Below, piece by piece: positions 36,722 through 45,758 of a stretch of 64,000 bases of DNA. Within the stretch, counting starts at the first letter, position 1, and each line of letters begins with the position of its first letter. The translations under genes and the position numbers were made by a program. Source of the stretch: Actinophytocola xinjiangensis (lineage in GTDB: Bacteria > Actinomycetota > Actinomycetes > Mycobacteriales > Pseudonocardiaceae); contig NZ_MSIF01000014.1 in assembly GCF_001921215.1 (NCBI RefSeq), positions 1-64,000 on the forward strand, read 5' to 3'. The notes beneath the pieces are model-generated. The model was not told where the DNA came from. It did no database searches and saw only the letters and a list, made by a program, of their open reading frames with translations.

Positions 36722-39229
36722 CTAGCCGGGTTCTCCGGGGCGTCCGCCGCCTCCTGGTCGCCCGTTGTTGTCCCCTGGGCCGTTCCCGCCGCTGGGCGGC
36801 GGTGAGCTGGGCGGTGTGGACGGCTCGTCGGACGTCTGCGGGGGTGGCACGTAGCCGGTGCTGATACGCAACGTGATCGTCTCCCCGCGCAGGGCGTTGC
36901 CTCGGGGTGACTGGCTCACCACGGTGCCCTTCGCCTGGGAGGAGTTGATCTCGTCGGTGACGACCTCGTAGCCGGCCCGCTTGAGGGTGTCGACGGCCTC
37001 CTGCTCGCTGTCGCCGACCACGTCGGGGACCTGGGCCTCCGGGCCGCCGTTCACGTAGCGCTGGTCGATCGGCGGCAGCTGCATCACCTTCGAACCCTGG
37101 TGGATCGGGCCCATGGCCTCGAACCAGGTTCTGGCGGGAATCTTGCCGCCATAGATGTTTCCGCTGTCGCCGCAGAGGGACGGTGGTGTCGTGTCGCAGA
37201 TGCCCTGGGGGCGGGTGCCGTCGTTGAACGTCAGCACCGCCGCCGACAGTTGGGGGGTGGCGCCGATGAAACCGGCCGAGCGGTGCTGCTGGGTCGTCCC
37301 GGTCTTGCCCAGGATCGGACGGGTCCAGTTGAACTGGGCCGCCGCCTGACCGGCGGTGCCGCCCGGCTTGTCGTCGTCGCTCAAACCGTGGACCAGGGTG
37401 TTCGCCAGGCCCTTGGACACGGCCTGCTCGCACGGCGGCTCGGCGATGTGCACCTTGCGGCCCTCACGGTCGAGCACCTCGACGATCGGCGTCGGCGGGC
37501 ACCAGACGCCGCCGCTCATCAGGGTCGCGCCGACGTTCGCCAGCTCCAGTGTGGACAGCGGGGCGGGGCCGAGCGTGAACGACGCGTTGCCCGGACGGTT
37601 CGGGCCCTTGCTGCGGAAGAACTCGCTCTGGCTGACCTTCCGCTCGTACATCTCCGCCGTCGGGTCCGGGGTGTTGCCGTCCATGTTCGTGGCCATGCTC
37701 TCGCGCAGCCCGAGCCGGCTCGCCATGTCGACCACGGCGTCCATCCCGATGATCTCCTCCAGGATGACGAAGCCCGTGTTCGGCGAGGTCGCCAGCGCCT
37801 TGCGCAGCGTCATCGACGACGGATAACTGTCCGAGGCGTTGGACAGGCAGTACCAGGTCGTGTTGCCGTCGGTCGGGTTGGAGGTCTGCGGGCAGTTCGC
37901 CGGGTTGCCGCCGGTGAACTTGTTCGACACGTGGTGCGCGGGCGTGCGGATCGAGTTGTTGATCCCGCCGCCCTTCTCCAGGTAGGCGGCCGACGTGAAG
38001 ATCTTGTAGATCGACCCGGCGCCGAACTTGTTCTCCACGCCGTACGGGTAGCCGATGGTCGTCTGGCCGGCGTCCATGTTCAGGCCGTAGTCACGGTTGG
38101 AGACCAGCGCGACGACCTCGTGCCGTTCCTTGCCGGGCCGCACGATGGCCATCGAGTTGTTGATGTCCTTGGTGGTCTTGGGAACCTGGTGCTCGGCCGC
38201 CTGCTTCGCGATGCGCGTCGCGGCCGCGTCGAAGCTGGTTTTGATCGTGTAGCCGCCGGTGTAGAGCTGGTCGGCGGTGAACCCGATGTCCATCAGGTAT
38301 TCCTCGACGTACTGGCAGAAGAAGCCGTAGTCGGGGCCGGCACCGACACAGTTCGCGGCCGGCTTGACCGGCTCGGGCAGGATGCCCAGCGTCTCGGCCT
38401 TGGCCGTCGTCGCCGCCTCCTGGCTGATGCTCTTGGTCTCCACCATCGCGTCGATCACGAGGTTGCGCCGGCGCAGCGACTCCTCGGGGTTGCTCCACGG
38501 GCTGTACAGGTACGGGTTGTTGACCATGCCGGCCAGCAGCGCCGACTGGGCGATCGTCAGCTTGTCTGGCGTGGTGTTGAAGTACGCCTTGGCGGCCGAC
38601 CCGATGCCGAAGATCCGCTCGGTGAACTCGACGACGTTGAGGTACCCGGTGAGGATCTCCTCCTTGCTCATCGTCTGTTCGAGCTGGATGGCCAGCCGCG
38701 CCTCGCGCAGCTTGCGGGTGACGGTCTGCTCCTGGGCCCGCTCGCGCTCGATCTTCTTGCCGGGGTCCTCGTCGGCCTCGCCGACCTGGTCCCGGTACAC
38801 GACGTTGATCAGGTAGTTCTTCACGTACTGCTGGGTGAGCGTCGAGGCACCCTGGGTGTCCTCGCTGGTCTGGTTGCTGATCAGCGCGCGGATGGTGCCC
38901 TTCCAGTCCACGCCGTGGTGCTCGAAGAACCGGCGGTCCTCGATGGAGATCAACGCGGCCTTCATCGACGGCGAGATCTGGTCGGCGGTCACCGGCAACC
39001 GGTACTGGTCGTACAGGTAGGCGATGTCCTTGCCCTTGGAATCGGTGATCCGCGTGATCAACGGCGGCGGTGTGGCGACCAGGTCGGCCGACACACTGTC
39101 GATCGTGTCGCTGGCCCGGTTGGACACCACCCCCAACGCTCCCACCATGGGGAACAGCATGCCGGCGACCAGCACACCGGCCAGGAGGCACAGACCGACA
39201 AGTTTCAGCAGACCGTCTCCCACTCGCAC
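36722..39229 (-). CDS. ponA2: Bifunctional class A penicillin-binding protein with PASTA domain
   Basis: 835-residue peptidoglycan glycosyltransferase/transpeptidase. A membrane helix lies at about residues 8-30 (LVGLCLLAGVLVAGMLF). The GT51 domain has SIEDRRFFEHHGVDW with the catalytic Glu and later ASTLTQQYVKNYL. The transpeptidase domain has SIYK (SxxK Ser/Lys), SPNTG (SxN) and KTGTTQQ (KTG). A C-terminal PASTA-like segment includes VPDVVGDSEQEAVDTLKRAG. The last 45 residues are Pro/Gly-rich. The gene is divergent from whiB4, as in M. tuberculosis where PonA2 supports envelope stress survival. Confidence 0.96.
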   Translation of the reverse strand: MRVGDGLLKLVGLCLLAGVLVAGMLFPMVGALGVVSNRASDTIDSVSADLVATPPPLITRITDSKGKDIAYLYDQYRLPVTADQISPSMKAALISIEDRRFFEHHGVDWKGTIRALISNQTSEDTQGASTLTQQYVKNYLINVVYRDQVGEADEDPGKKIERERAQEQTVTRKLREARLAIQLEQTMSKEEILTGYLNVVEFTERIFGIGSAAKAYFNTTPDKLTIAQSALLAGMVNNPYLYSPWSNPEESLRRRNLVIDAMVETKSISQEAATTAKAETLGILPEPVKPAANCVGAGPDYGFFCQYVEEYLMDIGFTADQLYTGGYTIKTSFDAAATRIAKQAAEHQVPKTTKDINNSMAIVRPGKERHEVVALVSNRDYGLNMDAGQTTIGYPYGVENKFGAGSIYKIFTSAAYLEKGGGINNSIRTPAHHVSNKFTGGNPANCPQTSNPTDGNTTWYCLSNASDSYPSSMTLRKALATSPNTGFVILEEIIGMDAVVDMASRLGLRESMATNMDGNTPDPTAEMYERKVSQSEFFRSKGPNRPGNASFTLGPAPLSTLELANVGATLMSGGVWCPPTPIVEVLDREGRKVHIAEPPCEQAVSKGLANTLVHGLSDDDKPGGTAGQAAAQFNWTRPILGKTGTTQQHRSAGFIGATPQLSAAVLTFNDGTRPQGICDTTPPSLCGDSGNIYGGKIPARTWFEAMGPIHQGSKVMQLPPIDQRYVNGGPEAQVPDVVGDSEQEAVDTLKRAGYEVVTDEINSSQAKGTVVSQSPRGNALRGETITLRISTGYVPPPQTSDEPSTPPSSPPPSGGNGPGDNNGRPGGGGRPGEPG

Positions 39230-39263
39230 GCGGACCAGCCTACGCGGGGTGGAATGAAGGCCA

Positions 39264-39297
39264 CGTTACCCAACCGAGTTATTGACAATTGGTAACG
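39264..39297. promoter_or_regulatory. Inverted repeat in the ponA2-whiB4 gap, candidate operator
   Basis: CGTTACCCAA (39264-39273) is nearly the reverse complement of TTGGTAACG (39289-39297). The centre contains TTGACA (39282-39287) but no matching -10 box was found. It lies 35 bp before the ponA2 start. Confidence 0.4.
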
Positions 39298-39493
39298 GCT
39301 TGTGGACCCCGTCACTCCAATGGGAACCAGGTGGCTCTAGAGTCCGTCAACGTCTCAACGACAAGAGCCGACTCCGACGGGGTAAACACGACCCGGCGAT
39401 CGGCACTCCGGTGGAAACGGGGACGCCCACGATGATGTGGCGCCACGAGGGGGACCGGAGCGATGGGTCGCGACGACGCTAGGGGCGGGGGTT

Positions 39494-39799
39494 ATGTATA
39501 TCGAGCAGGCGGACTGGCGAGTCAACGCGTCATGCCGCGAACAGGACCCGGACGGGCTGTTCGTCCGTGGCAAGGAGCAGCGCAAGGCCAAGCTCGTGTG
39601 TATCGCGTGTCCGGTACGCATGGAGTGTCTGGCCGAGGCGTTGGACAACCGGATCGAGTTCGGGGTCTGGGGCGGAATGACCGAGCGTGAGCGACGTGCA
39701 CTGTTGCGTCGTCGCCCGGACGTGAGTTCCTGGCTGGAGTTGCTCCAGTCGGCCCGACGCGATCACTCGGACGAGGACGAGGACGTTCGCGTCGGCTGA
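39494..39799 (+). CDS. whiB4: WhiB4-type iron-sulfur regulator
   Basis: 101-residue WhiB-like protein. Cys14, Cys36, Cys39 and Cys45 form the CxnCxxCx5C cluster ligands. The turn GVWGG (about 57-61) is followed by TERERRALLRRR for DNA contact. The acidic tail ends DEDEDVRVG. The start is ATG 39494. The position beside ponA2 and the two ArsA-like ATPases identifies it as WhiB4, which in M. tuberculosis is an oxygen-sensitive redox regulator. The gap 39230-39493 upstream contains an inverted repeat but no other gene. Confidence 0.93.
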   Translation: MYIEQADWRVNASCREQDPDGLFVRGKEQRKAKLVCIACPVRMECLAEALDNRIEFGVWGGMTERERRALLRRRPDVSSWLELLQSARRDHSDEDEDVRVG

Positions 39800-39843
39800 G
39801 ATCGCGGCCGAGAAGTCGGTCGAGCAGTCGGTTGGGGACGTGG

Positions 39844-40968
39844 TCAGCTCCCGGTCAGCCGGTCGCCGATGGTGCGCAGACCGTCCAGGTCGTGCACGTC
39901 GGCCGGCATGGCCGGGACGCCGACCACCTTCACCGACGGATGCGCCTTGGTGAACCTGGCCAACAGGCGGCGCTCCCGGTCGCGCACGGCCACCCGGTCG
40001 GCGTGCAGCCGGAGCACCGCCGCGGCCAGCGGCGCCTCGCCGTTCTCGTCGAGCTTGTCGGCGGCCGCCGACGCCCGTGAGCCGGACAATCCGGACAATA
40101 CCGGGTGTGTGCGGTTGATGACCAGCCCGGCCAGCGGCATCTGCTCGGTGGCCAGCCGCTCCACGAAGTAGCTGGCCTCCCGCAGCGCGTCCGGCTCCGG
40201 CGAGGCGACCACGACGAACGACGTGCCCTCCGAGCGCAACAGCTCGTAGGTCTTGCGCGCCCGCTGCTTGAACCCGCCGAACATCGAGTCGAAGGCCTGC
40301 ACGAACGCCGACGCGTCCGCCAGCAGCTGCCCGCCCACGATCGTCGACACCACCTTCGCGAACATCATCACGCCCGCGCCGACGACCTTGCGCAACCCCC
40401 AGCCACCGGTGCGCGCCGGCGCCGACAGCATCCGGATGATCCGCCCGTCCAGCGCCGTCGACATCCGCTGCGGCGCGTCCAGGAAGTCCAGCGCCGAACG
40501 GCTCGGCGGGGTGTCCACGACGATCAGGTCCCAGGTGCCCTCACCGGCCAGCTGCCCCAGCTTCTCCATCGCCATGTACTCCTGGGTGCCGGAGAACGAC
40601 GTCGAGATCGTCTTGTAGAACGGGTTGGCCAGCACCTCCTGGGCCCGTTTCTCCCCGGCGTGCGCGAGCACCATGTCGTCGAACGTGCGGCGCATGTCCA
40701 GCATCATCGCCGAGAGCTGGCCGGCCGGCTCGAACCCCTCGACCTCCACCTCGCGCGGCGTGTTCGACAGTTCCCGCAGGCCAAGCGCCTGGGCCAGCCG
40801 GCGCGCCGGGTCGATCGTGAGCACCACGGTCTTGCGCCCGCGCTCGGCCGCGCGCAGCCCGATGGCCGCGGCCGTGGTGGTCTTGCCGACCCCGCCGGAG
40901 CCACAGCACACGATCACCCGCATTCCCGGGTTGTCGATCAGCCGGTCGACGTCGAGCGTCGTGGTCAT
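39844..40968 (-). CDS. ArsA-like anion-transporting ATPase family protein 1 (Rv3680-like)
   Basis: 374-residue P-loop ATPase. Walker A is GSGGVGKTTTAAA (about residues 23-35). VLTIDPARRLAQALGL gives the switch I/A' region, and LIVVDTPPSRSALDFLDAP gives Walker B and the DTPP motif. The overlap of four bases with the upstream paralogue indicates one operon. Related M. tuberculosis proteins (Rv3679-Rv3680) form a heterodimeric ATPase reported to protect against reactive metabolites. Membrane-protein targeting is possible in the wider Get3 family but unproven here. Confidence 0.9.
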   Translation of the reverse strand: MTTTLDVDRLIDNPGMRVIVCCGSGGVGKTTTAAAIGLRAAERGRKTVVLTIDPARRLAQALGLRELSNTPREVEVEGFEPAGQLSAMMLDMRRTFDDMVLAHAGEKRAQEVLANPFYKTISTSFSGTQEYMAMEKLGQLAGEGTWDLIVVDTPPSRSALDFLDAPQRMSTALDGRIIRMLSAPARTGGWGLRKVVGAGVMMFAKVVSTIVGGQLLADASAFVQAFDSMFGGFKQRARKTYELLRSEGTSFVVVASPEPDALREASYFVERLATEQMPLAGLVINRTHPVLSGLSGSRASAAADKLDENGEAPLAAAVLRLHADRVAVRDRERRLLARFTKAHPSVKVVGVPAMPADVHDLDGLRTIGDRLTGS

Positions 40969-41990
40969 CGGACCCCCTGGTCTACGAGCTGTTCGGCCAG
41001 CTCGTAGAGGGCGGCGGTGTCGATGCCGTGGTTGGTGTCCGGCAGCTCCAGCGCCGGCAGGTCCACCTCGGCCAGCTGCTCGCGGGCCCGCTGCTCGGCC
41101 AGCACCCCGATGGCGTGCTCGACCGTCTCGTCGACCAGGCCCGCGACGTCCTCGGCCGCCAGGTGCAGGCCCGCGGCGGCCAGACCGGCCCGCACCCGCG
41201 ACCCGTCCACCCGCCCGGCCGCCGCCGGGGACACCGACCGGGCCGGCAGCCGCGACGGGCGGGTCCGGTTCACGAACACCGCCCCCGGCCGCAGGTCGGC
41301 GGCCGACAGCTCGGCCACCGCCTCGATGGTCTCCCTGACCGGCATCTCCTCCAGCAACGTCACCAGGTGCACGGCCGTGTCCTGGGAGTGCAGCAGGCGG
41401 ACCACGCCGTCGCTCTGACCCTTGATCGGGCCGACCTTCGTCAGGTCGGCCATGGCCTTGGTGACGTCGAGGAACTTCACGATCCGGCCGGTCGGCGGGG
41501 CGTCCAGCACGACCGCGTCATAGGTGTGCCGGCCCTTGTCCTCGGCCCGGCCGACGGTCTCCTTGAGCTTGCCGGTCAGCAGCACGTCACGCAGGCCTGG
41601 CGCGAGCGTCGTGGCGAACTCGATGGCGCCCATCCGGCGCAGCGTCCGCCCGGCGATCCCCAGGTTGTAGAACATCGCGAAGTACTCCAGCAGCGCGGCC
41701 TCGGCGTCCACGTGCAGCGCGCGGACCTCGCCGCCGCCGGGCGCCGAGGCGATCCGGCGCTCCTCGTAGGGCAGCGGCGGGGTGTCGAACAGCTGGGCGA
41801 TGCCCTGCCGGCCCTCGACCTCCACCAGCAGCACCCGGCGCCCACCCGTGGCCAGCGCGAGCGCGAGCGCCGCGGCCACGGTGGTCTTGCCGGTGCCGCC
41901 CTTGCCGGTGACGACATGCAGCCGCGCCCGGGAGACCTGTTCGGTCCAGCCGATGGGGGATACGCCCACCACTTCAGGGTAAGTGGACAC
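40965..41990 (-). CDS. ArsA-like anion-transporting ATPase family protein 2 (Rv3679-like)
   Basis: 341-residue paralogue and likely partner of the next ATPase. Walker A is TGKGGTGKTTVAA (about 28-40), the deviant type with the first Lys. VLLVEVEGRQGIAQLFDT and VVLDAPPTGRIVKFLDV are the switch regions. The stop overlaps the downstream start (ATGA). The start used is ATG 41990. Pair order Rv3679/Rv3680 and the adjoining whiB4 match M. tuberculosis. It probably acts only as a heterodimer, by family knowledge. Confidence 0.9.
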   Translation of the reverse strand: MSTYPEVVGVSPIGWTEQVSRARLHVVTGKGGTGKTTVAAALALALATGGRRVLLVEVEGRQGIAQLFDTPPLPYEERRIASAPGGGEVRALHVDAEAALLEYFAMFYNLGIAGRTLRRMGAIEFATTLAPGLRDVLLTGKLKETVGRAEDKGRHTYDAVVLDAPPTGRIVKFLDVTKAMADLTKVGPIKGQSDGVVRLLHSQDTAVHLVTLLEEMPVRETIEAVAELSAADLRPGAVFVNRTRPSRLPARSVSPAAAGRVDGSRVRAGLAAAGLHLAAEDVAGLVDETVEHAIGVLAEQRAREQLAEVDLPALELPDTNHGIDTAALYELAEQLVDQGVR

Positions 41991-42014
41991 TTCGGGCGGG
42001 TGCCGCCCAGGCGG

Positions 42015-42275
42015 TCAACTAGCGAGCATCATCACGCCGACCGCCAGCACGACCACCCCGACCACGATCCAGACCACGGTCGGGGCAAGCGTGGTCAGCG
42101 TCAGCACCGCCAGCACGACCAGCACGGTGAACGCGATGGCCCCGTTGATCGCGACCTGGCCACCGGTCGCGCCGCGCCGGTCACGGGTCTTGGCCATGGT
42201 GAGCAGCACCAGCACGATTCCGGCCGCGGCGAGCAGCACGGTCGCGATCACCCGCCAGGATTCCACGCGGGTCAC
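42015..42275 (-). CDS. Small membrane protein, two helices, unknown function
   Basis: 86-residue protein from GTG 42275. Helix 1 is VIATVLLAAAGIVLVLLTMA. Helices 2 and 3 (AINGAIAFTVLVVLAVLTLT and PTVVWIVVGVVVLAVGVMML) are near the end, so three hydrophobic stretches are visible in total. The central MAKTRDRRGATGG loop is basic. No domain is recognised. The ribosome site is weak and the start uncertain. It lies upstream of the ATPase pair on the same strand and is divergent from the DUF4177 gene. Confidence 0.6.
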   Translation of the reverse strand: MTRVESWRVIATVLLAAAGIVLVLLTMAKTRDRRGATGGQVAINGAIAFTVLVVLAVLTLTTLAPTVVWIVVGVVVLAVGVMMLAS

Positions 42276-42309
42276 GGTACCGCTGATGCCAGCGCTACAG
42301 TCCCTGGTC

Positions 42310-42465
42310 ATGACGAAGTGGGAGTACGCCACCGTGCCGCTGCTGAGCCACGCGACCAAGCAGATCCTCGACCAGTGGGGCGAGGACGGCTGGGAGCTGG
42401 TCACCGTGATGCCGGGGCCGACCGGCGAGCAGATGGTGGCCTACCTCAAGCGGCCGAAGGGCTGA
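42310..42465 (+). CDS. DUF4177-like small protein
   Basis: 51-residue protein from ATG 42310, below usual gene-finding size. MTKWEYATVPLLSH and QILDQWGEDGWELVTVMPG is the DUF4177 pattern (WEY...GWELV). Function is unknown. It sits four bases before the RidA gene and is co-oriented, as in many actinobacteria where this pair precedes the MBL gene. Confidence 0.8.
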   Translation: MTKWEYATVPLLSHATKQILDQWGEDGWELVTVMPGPTGEQMVAYLKRPKG

Positions 42466-42469
42466 GCCG

Positions 42470-42925
42470 GTGAGCTGGAGCGAGCGGCTCACCGAGCTGG
42501 GGATCGACCTGCCGGCGGTGCCGGCGCCGGCCGGCGCCTACGTGCCGGCCATCCGGACCGGCAACCTCGTGTACACCGCCGGCCAGGTGCCGTTCGTCGA
42601 CGGGAAGATCGCCGCGACCGGCAAGGTCGGCCAGGAGGTCAGCCCCGAGGAGGCCAAGGACCTGGCCCGGATCTGCGCGCTCAACGCGCTGGCCGCGGTG
42701 CACGACCTGGTCGGCGTCGACGCGGTGACCAGGGTCGTCAAGGTGGTCGGGTTCGTCGCCTCCGCGGAGGGCTTCACCGGCCAGCCCGCGGTGATCAACG
42801 GCGCGTCCGAGCTGTTCGGCGAGGTGTTCGGTGACGCGGGCAGGCACGCGCGGTCGGCCGTCGGCGTCGCGGAGCTGCCGCTCGGGGTGCCGGTCGAGGT
42901 TGAGCTCATCGTCGAGGTTTCCTGA
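42470..42925 (+). CDS. RidA-family protein (Rv3678c-like)
   Basis: 151-residue YjgF/RidA homologue that would hydrolyse reactive enamine/imine intermediates. The start is GTG 42470. PAGAYVPAIRTGNLVYTAGQVPF replaces the classic PxGPY opening. ICALNALAAVHDLVGVD and VKVVGFVASAEGFTGQPAVINGAS follow. The catalytic Arg of true RidA (in ARSAVGVAELPLG) is present as ARSAVG. The position after the DUF4177 gene and before MBL/crp agrees with M. tuberculosis order, here separated by inserted genes. Confidence 0.9.
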   Translation: MSWSERLTELGIDLPAVPAPAGAYVPAIRTGNLVYTAGQVPFVDGKIAATGKVGQEVSPEEAKDLARICALNALAAVHDLVGVDAVTRVVKVVGFVASAEGFTGQPAVINGASELFGEVFGDAGRHARSAVGVAELPLGVPVEVELIVEVS

Positions 42926-42949
42926 GTTTTCTCGCCAAGGGGAGGCAGC

Positions 42950-43567
42950 ATGACCGAGATCGAAGACCACGGCGACCCGTGCCACGAGTTACTGCTGCGG
43001 CTCGCCGGACGGCTGCCCGACCGGCAGCTGTGGCGGCTGCGTGACTGGCTGGCCGGCGGTGCGCTGGACGCCCTCGCCCGCGCGTTGCCGCTGACCCTGC
43101 TCCGTGAGCGTGTCGCGATCACCGCTCGGGAGTCGCTGCTGCTCAACGCCGCTCTGCTGGACGCGGGCGCGGACGCCGGACGGCTGCACGCGGTCCCCTG
43201 GGTGGACCAAATCGACGAAGTGGACTACACATTCACCTCGGAGTCGCCCGAACGGGTGAATGCGGGGGACTCCGAAGCGGTTGTGCTCGGGGCGGTACTC
43301 CATGGCCGTCCCGAGATGGTCGACGTGCGTGGGAGTTGGCGACGACACCGTTCCGGGCTGGGACAGGCCACCCGGATCGTGCTCGTCACGGCGTCAGCGG
43401 GCTGCGCTCGATTGACCGGGGAGCTGCAGCGTGTGTTGCGGGCGCTCGGGACACACGAACCGGGCGTCGAGGTCATGCCGGAAGGCATCGACCTGCCGCC
43501 TTACCACAAGGCGGCGCTCGCGGCCTCGGAGCCGCTGCTGCCCGGGCTGGTCGGAGCACGGGGTTAG
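42950..43567 (+). CDS. Hypothetical protein, short member of a paralogous pair
   Basis: 205-residue protein of unknown function. The N-terminal HELLLRLAGRLPDRQLWRLRDWLAGG recurs in the next gene (HELLLGLAGRLDDDALADARQMLAS), so the two are paralogues. LLNAALLDAGADAGRLHAVPWV and GLGQATRIVLVTASAG follow. No membrane segment, signal or known motif. AGGGGAGG gives a strong ribosome site before ATG. It lies 51 bp before its long paralogue and probably shares its transcript. The pair is absent from the M. tuberculosis order. Confidence 0.7.
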   Translation: MTEIEDHGDPCHELLLRLAGRLPDRQLWRLRDWLAGGALDALARALPLTLLRERVAITARESLLLNAALLDAGADAGRLHAVPWVDQIDEVDYTFTSESPERVNAGDSEAVVLGAVLHGRPEMVDVRGSWRRHRSGLGQATRIVLVTASAGCARLTGELQRVLRALGTHEPGVEVMPEGIDLPPYHKAALAASEPLLPGLVGARG

Positions 43568-43618
43568 CTGCTCCTCCGCTGGCCCGATCGACGCCGGACG
43601 AGCTGGAAGGAGCTAGCC

Positions 43619-45742
43619 GTGACCCAGGTCCCCAGGGGGAACCGACCAGGTGTTGCGTTGCCGATCCGAATACACGAGCTCCTGCTCGGCCTCGCCGGCC
43701 GGCTGGACGACGACGCCCTGGCCGACGCGCGCCAGATGCTGGCCTCCGCCGAGCTTGACCGCTCGCTGGAGTTCGTCGCCGGGTGTCTGGTCGCGGGCGG
43801 CGTGTCGCTGTCCGGCCAGCAGCGCGCCGAGATCGACGAGCTGTTCGCCAGTACCTATCTCGACCCGTCGGTGATCGAGCGGGTGGCGGTGAGCGAGGAC
43901 CTGCCGGCCTACCGGCACCGGTTCGCCGTCGGCCCGGTGGCCGGCACCGAACCCGACCACGGCGTCGCCGACGCGGTCCGCCCGGTGCTCGACGTGCTGC
44001 CGGACGTGCGGTCGGTGTGGTGCGTGTGGCGGCTGACGCCGGCCGGCCCGGTGTCCGGCCCGGTGCCGCACCGGGTGGTGCTGGTGGGGGTCGGACCGGC
44101 GGGTTTCGCGCCGGCCACGGCCTACCGCGTGGAGTACGCGCTGCGGCGCGCCGGGGTGCGCGCGTCGGTGGAGGTCCTCGTCGACGGTGGCCAGCCGACC
44201 GCCTACCACCAGGAGGCGATGCGCTGCGCGCGACAGGTCCCTTTCGATGACCCCGGACCGGGTGGCGGTGGCGGTCGGCCGGTGAGCCCGGCCGATCCCG
44301 TTCCGGTGGACACCTTCGCGGCGCAGCCTCCCAAGCCCAAGCGTTCCCGGGCCGCCCAGGCGGCCCCGGCCGAGGCCGCTCCGGTGGCCGAGGCTCCGGT
44401 CGCCCAGGCCGCTCCGGTCGCTCATGTCCCCGTCGCCCAGGCCTCCGTCGCCCAGGCTCCGGTCGCCGATGCCCTGATCGGTCAGGATGCGCCGGTGGCG
44501 GAGGTTGTCCCGGTCGTCCAGGCCCCGGCCTCCGAGACACCGGTGGCCGCTCCGGTCGCCCCCACGGCGCCGGTTACCGAGGCGACGGTCGAGGCCCCGG
44601 TCGAGGCCGCTCCGGTCGCCGAAGCGGCGCCGGCGGACGTCGTGCCGGTCGCTGAGGTCGCGCCGGTCAAGGTCGTGCCCCTCGCCGCGGTGGCTCCGGT
44701 TGCCGAGGTCGCGCCCGTTGAGGTCGCGCCGGTGGCTGAGCCGGTCGAGGTCGCGCCCGTTGTCGAGGTCGCCGAGGTCGCCGAGGTCGTGCCGGCGGAG
44801 GTGTCGGTGGAGGTGTCGTCGCAGGACGGACCCGCGCCGACCGCCGGGCTCGCCGCCTTCGCGTCGGCCGCACCCCCGGCCGCACCCCCGGCCGCACCGC
44901 CGGCCGAGGTCGTCGCGCCGGCCCAGCCGGTCGAGGTCGCGCAGGCTCCGGTCGCCGAGGCCGCGCCGGCCCGGCCGGCGGTGGCCGCGTTCAGCGAGGT
45001 CGGTTCGGACGACGGGGCGATGCTGGAGCTGTCGGCACCCGCACCGGTCGTCGCGGCCGTTCCGGTGGCCGCCGTCCCCGTCGCCCAGCCCGCCGCGCTG
45101 GAGCTGGCCGACGGCCCGGCCGCCGTGCCCGAGGCACCGGAACCGGTCGTCGCGGCCGAGCCCGCCTTCACGAGCGTCACCCCGACGGACCCGGCGAGCG
45201 AGGTGTCGGCCGCCGAGACCACCTCGGTCATGCCGGCCGTCTGCCGGGAGACGCCACCGGCCGAGCGCACGCCCGAGCCGAAGCTGCCCTCGCCGTTCGG
45301 GGTCGAGCCGCCGACCATCGACTCCGTGCGGGCGGTTCCGCCGGCCGCGGAGCTCCCGGTGCGCCCGGCCCGACCCAGGCCGGTCGAGTCGATCAGGTCG
45401 GTGTTCGAGCAGGAAGGGGTCGAGCGGCCATCGCCCCGGCGGCGCAAGCGGGCGCAGGACGACGCGCCGGCCCGCCCCAGGCTGGTGCCCGCCCCGGTCG
45501 ACACCACCCCCGGCGACTCCGCCGACGACACCGCGGGCGACGGGCACGCCGCCGCGCTGATCGACGACATGCTCAACACCCAGGAGCGGCACCTGCTGCG
45601 TGAGCTGCAGGACGAGCTGGCCCGCCGGGAGAAGCAGGACAGCCAGAGCGGACCGTGGCGCTCCGGGCGGCACGGCAAGCCGGGCTCGCCGTTCGAACCG
45701 GGCCAGGCGCCCCGTCACGACCGGGGACGCGGCTCGGCCTGA
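43619..45742 (+). CDS. Hypothetical protein with long Pro/Val/Ala/Glu repeat region
   Basis: 707-residue protein. Residues 1-210 hold the domain shared with the preceding gene (LPIRIHELLLGLAGRL, then SVWCVWRLTPAGPV and AFRCARQV-like text). Residues from about 235 to 560 are a low-complexity region of APVAEVAPV-type repeats. Residues 570-700 contain MLNTQERHLLRELQDELARREK, a probable coiled coil. The GTG start follows GGAAGGAGC. The tail resembles surface or scaffold linkers, but no signal peptide or membrane helix is present, so it is probably cytoplasmic. Function unknown. Confidence 0.7.
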   Translation: MTQVPRGNRPGVALPIRIHELLLGLAGRLDDDALADARQMLASAELDRSLEFVAGCLVAGGVSLSGQQRAEIDELFASTYLDPSVIERVAVSEDLPAYRHRFAVGPVAGTEPDHGVADAVRPVLDVLPDVRSVWCVWRLTPAGPVSGPVPHRVVLVGVGPAGFAPATAYRVEYALRRAGVRASVEVLVDGGQPTAYHQEAMRCARQVPFDDPGPGGGGGRPVSPADPVPVDTFAAQPPKPKRSRAAQAAPAEAAPVAEAPVAQAAPVAHVPVAQASVAQAPVADALIGQDAPVAEVVPVVQAPASETPVAAPVAPTAPVTEATVEAPVEAAPVAEAAPADVVPVAEVAPVKVVPLAAVAPVAEVAPVEVAPVAEPVEVAPVVEVAEVAEVVPAEVSVEVSSQDGPAPTAGLAAFASAAPPAAPPAAPPAEVVAPAQPVEVAQAPVAEAAPARPAVAAFSEVGSDDGAMLELSAPAPVVAAVPVAAVPVAQPAALELADGPAAVPEAPEPVVAAEPAFTSVTPTDPASEVSAAETTSVMPAVCRETPPAERTPEPKLPSPFGVEPPTIDSVRAVPPAAELPVRPARPRPVESIRSVFEQEGVERPSPRRRKRAQDDAPARPRLVPAPVDTTPGDSADDTAGDGHAAALIDDMLNTQERHLLRELQDELARREKQDSQSGPWRSGRHGKPGSPFEPGQAPRHDRGRGSA

Positions 45743-45758
45743 CCCGGTCCAGGTGGGC

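Noticed and set aside
39282-39287. TTGACA as -35 box of whiB4
   Set aside because: No -10 box at 16-19 bp.
43613-45718. 701-residue frame opposite the repeat-rich hypothetical gene
   Set aside because: Gly/Arg/Asp antisense of a low-complexity repeat. The plus frame has a ribosome site and a paralogue upstream.
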